This document shows positions 59,001 through 64,000 of a stretch of 64,000 nt of DNA, one piece after another; position 1 is the stretch's first letter; each line of letters opens with the position of its first letter. The notes below the pieces were generated by a model, which saw only the letters and a program-made list of their open reading frames with translations, ran no database searches and was not told where the DNA came from. The position numbers were made by a program, and so were the translations under genes. This DNA is from Linum tenue (lineage: Eukaryota > Streptophyta > Magnoliopsida > Malpighiales > Linaceae): assembly GCA_946122785.1 (NCBI GenBank), contig CAMGYJ010000006.1, positions 50,488,066 through 50,552,065 of the forward strand, given 5' to 3'.

Positions 59001-59980
59001 ATGGACCTGATTCCAACAACCTTGCAGACAGCTCCATTAGCCATGACCACGTTACCACCATCTATCTGCTCGTGGGTTGTGAAGCAATCCATGTTCGGAG
59101 ACATGTGGTATGAGGTTGCAGTATCCAGAAACCACACATCCCCACGATGTGCCTTCTCATCTATAGCCAAGGCGAGATCGTCTTCAGAACTGTTGTCCAC
59201 TTCTGCCACGACAACTGAACCTTGTTTCTTCTGTTGCCCTCTTCTCTTGGGACAGTTGTACTTCCAATGCCCCACTTCCTTACAGTTGTGACAAGCATCA
59301 CCTGGCTGTGGACCGGGACCCTTGGAATTCTTGTTCGAATTCCCTTTACCAGATTTCTTCTTTCCCTTTCCACCTGTAACAGCCAAACCCGATGCCTCAC
59401 CACCTGTACCAGAACCAGACGCCTTATGCCTGATCTCTCTCGTATGAAGAGCAGACCTGACATCCTCCAACGACACGCTTTCTTTACCAGCAATAAAAGA
59501 ATCAACGAAATTCTCATATGAACTCGGCAAAGAAACCAGCAGGATTAGGGCAGCATCCTCGTCATCAACTTGAACATCTATATTACGCAGATCCAGCAAA
59601 ATAGAGTTAAGTTGTTCAAGATGTTCCCTCAAAGGCGTACCTTCTTGCATCCTCAAGCTGAACAACCGTTGCTTGAGATGCAGCTTGTTGGTTAAGGACT
59701 TCATCATATACAGACTCTCCAACTTTAACCATAAGCCCGCGACAGTCTTCTCAGCAGCGACTTCAATGATGACGTCATCAGACAACGATAGCATGATGGT
59801 CGAGTGGGCCTTCTCCTCCAGGGTATTCCACTCATCGTCATCGACCACTGCCTTCTTCTGTTTCGCAGACAGCGGCCCCCACGGTCCTTGTTGTTTTAAT
59901 AAAGCCTGCATCTTGATCTGCCATATAGCGAAGCTGTTCTTCCTCGTGAACTTTTCGATCTTCATGTTCACCGACGTCAT
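56057..59980 (-). pseudogene. copia gag-pol polyprotein, inactivated
   Basis: The ATG at 59980 starts gag (IEKFTRKNSFAIWQIKMQ, LTNKLHLKQRLFSLRM) with a zinc knuckle CHNCKEVGHWKYNC and a protease-like motif FLDTATSYHMS. A TGA follows RHVP (58940-58942). Integrase comes next: WHMRLGHMSERGM with C residues of the HHCC region, DYLHSDCWGP, a stop after FTKFKQ, then a G14 run on the plus strand (58253-58266) in the TPQQN motif that shifts the frame. FWTEAVNMACFLINR and VFGCPVYYH continue. RT has WIYKKKEG, LDVKTAFLHGELEEEIYM, SLYGLKQSPRQWYKRF and the catalytic YVDDMLIA. RNase H has SDSDYAGD just after a [29 protein letters not shown] and then a small deletion. The end [10 protein letters not shown] runs to a stop at 56057-56059. 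Confidence 0.95.
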
Positions 59981-60012
59981 TCTTCTGAATCGAAAACCCT
60001 AGCCTGATTTCC

Positions 60013-60031
60013 AGTCGCGGCTCTGATACCA
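60013..60031 (-). other. copia primer binding site (tRNA-Met)
   Basis: On the minus strand TGGTATCAGAGCCGCGACT follows the LTR end after two bases. It is the standard initiator tRNA-Met priming site of plant copia elements, about 33 bases before the gag ATG. Confidence 0.9.
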
Positions 60032-60033
60032 CT

Positions 60034-60362
60034 TGTTATAAACGCACTACTACGGATTGGGAAATCGCCGGAATCGATAAAGCAAGAATACGAAAGGGGG
60101 AATCAAAAAACACAAACACACGATTTACGTGGTTCACTAACATGATGTGTGTTAGCTACGTCCACGGGCGAGAGAGAGCCAGTTTCACTATATTGAGGAG
60201 ATTACAGATTACAGATTACAGAGGAGTATGAGAAGTATTATAGTACTTCTCCATGTGGGTCTAAACCTAATCCAATCTGGCAAAAGAAAAGGTTACAGAC
60301 CAGGCCCAGACCCCCGATTACCAGTCGTAGCGGCTGATAGTCCGATTCAAGTCACATCAACA
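60034..60362 (-). repeat. 5' LTR of the complete copia element
   Basis: Promoter LTR in element orientation. Compared with the left copy it lost one base in the TATA region (TATAATA instead of TATAAATA), has an extra GATTACA unit near 60210, and lacks about 22 bases near 60313. Confidence 0.92.
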
Positions 60363-60367
60363 AGTAC

Positions 60368-61055
60368 ATTATTTAAAACTGTTTGTTGTCAACATTTATT
60401 ATTATGTACTACAATTTTAAAATATATATATATATATATATCATGTACTATAAGATTATCAAACGGTACAGACTACAATAACATATTATACTAAAATAAT
60501 GCGCATATGACATATACTAATAGTAATTAATTAATAATGTTGAGACTGCTAATATAGTGACAACTCTTTCACCAAAAGAATATCTGACTACCACTTTCCT
60601 CCAGATTCTTCTTACATTATTATCTCATACTCAATTACTTAAACTATAATCCTAATCCAAGTTATGTGCATGTCCTAGCCCCAAACCCCGTCAAAATGTG
60701 AAGATAATAAATAACAAACATATTAAAAGTGGGGGTTTTCTTTCATTTTCGTAAAATATTTTAGTCCATTAGTCATTACTCTGTTGGGAGACAGTACAAT
60801 GTTCATTCTTTTGAAGTGTTGAACTATTTTAATAATTTTGATTATCTTATTCACCCAATCGATTTGAATGTATAAAGTATTTGAAGAATTTAGATTTTCT
60901 TATACTAATACGTAACCTGAATACAAATTACTACTGTTATTTTTCGTGATTGACAACTAAATCCGGCCAACTGGCCGGGCCCGTAACTAATTTTATACGT
61001 AACTTTCCCGTACCGTATTTTACTAACTATGCATCACGTACAATATCAATTTTGC
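60368..61055. other. no gene; AT microsatellite
   Basis: AT-rich and non-coding. (AT)n occupies about 60422-60441. GTACCGTATTTTACTAA near 61006 resembles the arm of the long-TIR element near 54350. Nothing else to assign. Confidence 0.5.
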
Positions 61056-61566
61056 TGGCCATACACCAATCGGGCCCAATATGCAGGCACATTGGAGAGA
61101 GGGGCCTATAGGAAGCCCGTAGGACTACTAAGTGGGCCAGAGACGGGCGCAAGTCCATAACCGATGTCTCCTCCGGGCAGGGTGCATAGTGACAAATTAA
61201 TCAATTGTCTAGAATATTATGGGTTCTGGCAGTTTGACATCATGCGCTCGGACATTCTAAAAAGATTGACAAGTGGTCAAGTGGCATAACCATTGTAAGG
61301 TACCATGCATTAAATGTTGTGCTGAAGTAGGACAAATGAATGGGGAGCTTATCGAAATTACTCTGAGTGTAAATAAGGACTCTCTCACTAAATAACAAGA
61401 AACAGTTTTTACTCTAAAAACTCTCTTGACTTGATCGTGGAGGACTACCGGGCTAAGAAGGCCCGGTGTGTTTCTTGTGCATTAGCTCAGAGCTCAACAG
61501 GATACTCGTGAGTCGTGACGAGCGGACACGGAAGGAATGCGGGAATGACGTTTTTGGGCTCAAACA
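61056..61566 (+). repeat. 5' LTR (partly defined) of a Tat/Ogre-like gypsy element
   Basis: The right end is clearest: ...GGGCTCAAACA at 61566, followed by ATTGGCATGCC, a degenerate form of the TTGGCGCC-style primer site of Tat-type gypsy elements. GTAAATAAGGACTCTCTC near 61370 looks like a TATA box with a CT leader, and GGAGGACTACCGGGC near 61440 is typical of such LTRs. The left end is unknown. Confidence 0.5.
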
Positions 61567-64000
61567 ATTGGCATGCCAAATACGGGAACTAAAAACACAA
61601 GTTTAAGTACAATGGAGATGCCTAAGAAATACACTGGGGGTGATGACTAACATGGCGATGACGAGTCAGAGCAACAATCTAAGGTGCATATGTCTGCTCA
61701 TGGAATTGGTAAGTGAGTGGCGCTAGGACCGTCCAAGTCGGTTGGCGTCTCACTCACTAAGAACTAAGAAGGACCTAATACGGATAATCGAAGACCAGGA
61801 TAAGGATATTGGGGGTACTAAGAGAGGAGATATAAGTGTCGAAGGGGGCGACATGGCTTCGCCCGACCCTGGCTCGAAGAAGAAGGAAAGAACGTGCAAA
61901 GGAGAAGAGGTGTCGAGTCAAACCAAATGCCCAAATGCGTGAAGATACCTAATGGGTCACTAGGTGTCAAATTTTGATGAGCATAACAGATGTGATTCAT
62001 GGCACACAACAAGGGGTTACAGCGTGAGGTAGCCCTGCACTCGAAGGTGGACATACTCTTGGGTGCATGGTTCATCAAGGAAGTTAAGTACAGGACATGA
62101 CTCTCAAACATTGTTTTCGAGCCCAAATTGTCAGGAGATTTGAGGATGTGCATGGACTTCACGAATCTTAAGTTCTTAACAACGTATACCCAATGTCACG
62201 AATCGACTTATTGGTGGACGTGACTGTGTAGTACGAGGTGTTGAGTTTCTTGGACATGTTTTTAGGGTACCACCAAATACCTATGGAAGAGGATATAGAA
62301 AAGCCGACATTCATGACTCCATTTGATAACTTTTGCTACCGAGTCATGGTGTTTGGCTTTAAGAATGTAGGGCGACATACTTGCACAAAGTGAATATGAT
62401 ATTTCGAAAGCAGATCGAGCAGAACGTCCAAGCATAGATAGACCACTTGATTGTCCAAATTAAGGTGCACGTGGATAACTAACAAGACTTGGGGGGAAAA
62501 TTCGAGACGACGCGCCTCTTCAAGTGTGTGTTCATTGCGGAGGATGCAAGTTCCTAGACTTTATGGTTAAGAAGAGAGGAATTGAGGCTAAGCCAAAGTA
62601 GGCAGAGACCTTAATGAGTCTCAAGCCACCTAGAACACCTAAGGAAGTGCAAAGGTTGATAGGGTGCTTAATACAACAGTCAGCAGACAAGGGTGCCCCA
62701 TTTTTCAAAGTGTTGTAAAAGGCGTCACATTTTAAATGGACGAAAGAATGTGATGTGGCGTTTGGCTAGTTGAAGAGCTTATTAATGGTGCCAACTATCA
62801 CGACAACACCTAAGATGAAAGGATAGACTCGACCTTGGTGGAAACCTTGGAAGCGTACATCTAGAGTATAAAGCGTAAGATAGCATGGTTACAAGATGTA
62901 ACCTTTGTTCATATTCCAAGAGAAGAGAATGTGCATGCTGATGCTTTGTCTAAATTGTCCATGGCTGCGAATGTTAGCTTGGATAGAAAAATCATCATAA
63001 TTAAGAAAGTGTCACATAATGACTTTATGACGGTGGCACTATACTCGAGAGAAGGTGTTGAGTGAATGACACCAATTTTGGCTTTTATTATCCAAAGAGG
63101 AGTGTCGGAAGATTCACATAAAGAATGGTGTGTAAGGTGCAAGGCGGCTAGGTATACCATAATTGACGATAAATTGTATAAAAGATCTCAATCAGGTGTT
63201 TACCTGCGGTGCCTTACTGTAGCAGAAAGCAAGATGGCGATAGAGAAAGTTCACTAAAGCACGTGCAACAAGTATGCGGGGTCGTGAAGTCTTCAAAATG
63301 TGTTGCTATAGCAAGGCTTGTACTAACCAACCATGAGTGCTAACACACAAAAGCACATGGATAGATATCACCAATGACAAATCCACTCAGATCATAATCA
63401 CTTTCCAGCTGCACCCAGGCAGGGTAACTTAGGCTCCTGACTGTTTGCTCAGTGGGGCATGGAGGACCATTCCCAAAGGCGCTAGAGAAATTTATCTCAT
63501 TGTAGAGATGGACTACTTCTCAAAATGGACAGAAGCAGAACCTTTGGACTCCATCACGAAAGTTCAAGTGCACAAGTTCACCACCCATAATATCTTCACA
63601 CATTTGGATTACCTTATTTGTTTGTCACCAACCATAGGAAGCAGTTCGATTACAAAAAGTTAATTGATTTTTGTGAGCAAAGAAGTATCATTTTGCGCTT
63701 CTCATCGGTAGCATATCCCTAGGGGAACATGCAAGTAGAGGCGGCCAACAAAATCATTTTGCACGGGCTCCATATGTGGTTGTTGGGAGAAAAAGGAAGT
63801 GGTTCAAGGAGTTGCCAAGTGTCCTCTGGGCGCACAGAACTACCTACAAGGTTGCCACGAGCGAGTCTTCATTTGCACTGATGTATAGAAGTAAGGCGGT
63901 CATTGTAGTGGATCTGCGCATCCGACTTTCTTGGTGGTGCACTTTCAAGATTTCACAAACGCGACTGAGTACTACTTAAGGTAACATTGGCACTCGAAAC
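61567..64000 (+). pseudogene. decayed Ty3/gypsy (Tat/Ogre-like) gag-pol
   Basis: Scattered plus-strand homology: a charged gag-like frame at 61742-61942; RT pieces from about 62090 (VFEPKLSGDLRMCMDFTNL, then YHQIPMEEDIEKP, FDNFCYRVMVFGFKN); an RNase H end from about 62900 (HIPREENVHADALSKLS) with the linker YTIIDDKLYKRSQSGVYL; and integrase at 63420-64000 (GAREIYLIVEMDYFSKWTEAEPL, then WAHRTTYKVATSESSFALMY). Numerous stops, shifts and deletions, including loss of the RT catalytic region around 62400-62520. It continues past the window edge. An old, dead copy. Confidence 0.85.

Larger units (their letters stand above)
55618..60362 (-). mobile_element. complete Ty1/copia element (Tork/TNT1-like), 4.7 kb
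   Basis: LTRs 55618-55962 and 60034-60362 are flanked by an exact 5 bp duplication AGTAC (55613-55617 and 60363-60367). Minus orientation is shown by a primer binding site for tRNA-Met next to the right LTR, a polypurine tract (AAGGTGGAGATT) next to the left LTR, and a gag-pol frame between them. The LTRs differ by roughly a dozen substitutions and three indels by eye. Several nonsense codons and frameshifts make it non-functional. The gag start and domain spelling are closest in style to TNT1/Tork elements. Confidence 0.95.

Overview
This window is nuclear DNA of a flowering plant, most likely a eudicot. It is AT-rich, has GT-AG introns, and carries plant lineages of Ty1/copia, Ty3/gypsy, L1, CACTA, hAT, MULE, PIF/Harbinger and pogo-like elements. 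The exact species cannot be told from the sequence. There are no prokaryotic features. Almost all of the 64 kb is transposable element, much of it nested. The one convincing host gene is a split gene at about 47.36-50.30 kb for an RRM protein of the BPA1 (binding partner of ACD11) family.

Layout, left half. 1-685 is the 5' end of a minus-strand copia element. 1.4-2.4 kb looks like a decayed gypsy-type LTR. 2.39-5.8 kb is a decayed plus-strand copia pol with a 3' LTR, whose 3' untranslated part holds a 602 bp hAT element. 5.8-6.37 kb is an unrecognised two-exon gene fragment. 6757-14997 is a complete minus-strand LTR retrotransposon (TSD AAATT, LTRs about 725 bp) with no gag or pol. It carries instead a small acidic reading frame behind a possible leader intron, a degenerate tandem array, and a 2.8 kb solo LTR of another element (TSD CACAC). 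15893-21854 is a CACTA element whose gene joins a TnpD-type transposase in frame to a TnpA-type C-terminus, with two frameshifts.

Middle. 22677-25439 is a pogo-like element split by a Pack-MULE (22720-24806, 10 bp TSD). The Pack-MULE carries the N-terminal part of a PCS1-like aspartic protease gene. 25651-26.6 kb is a gypsy pol end plus LTR with a hAT MITE in it. About 29.0-37.2 kb is a nearly full-length L1 LINE, its ORF2 interrupted by a PIF/Harbinger MITE and a hAT element; removing each insertion with one target-site copy restores the homology. A second, decayed L1 (39.49-45.5 kb) is interrupted by a second CACTA element (39605-43992, TSD AAT), which has a TnpA-like gene and a 37 bp minisatellite.

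Right. After the BPA1-like gene come a hAT MITE, a long-TIR element with a MULE-type MITE inside it, a complete but dead Tork/TNT1-like copia element (55618-60362, TSD AGTAC), and a heavily decayed Tat/Ogre-like gypsy element running off the right edge.

The boundaries with exact target-site duplications are the most secure statements here. Protein family names come from motif recognition by eye, without database searches.
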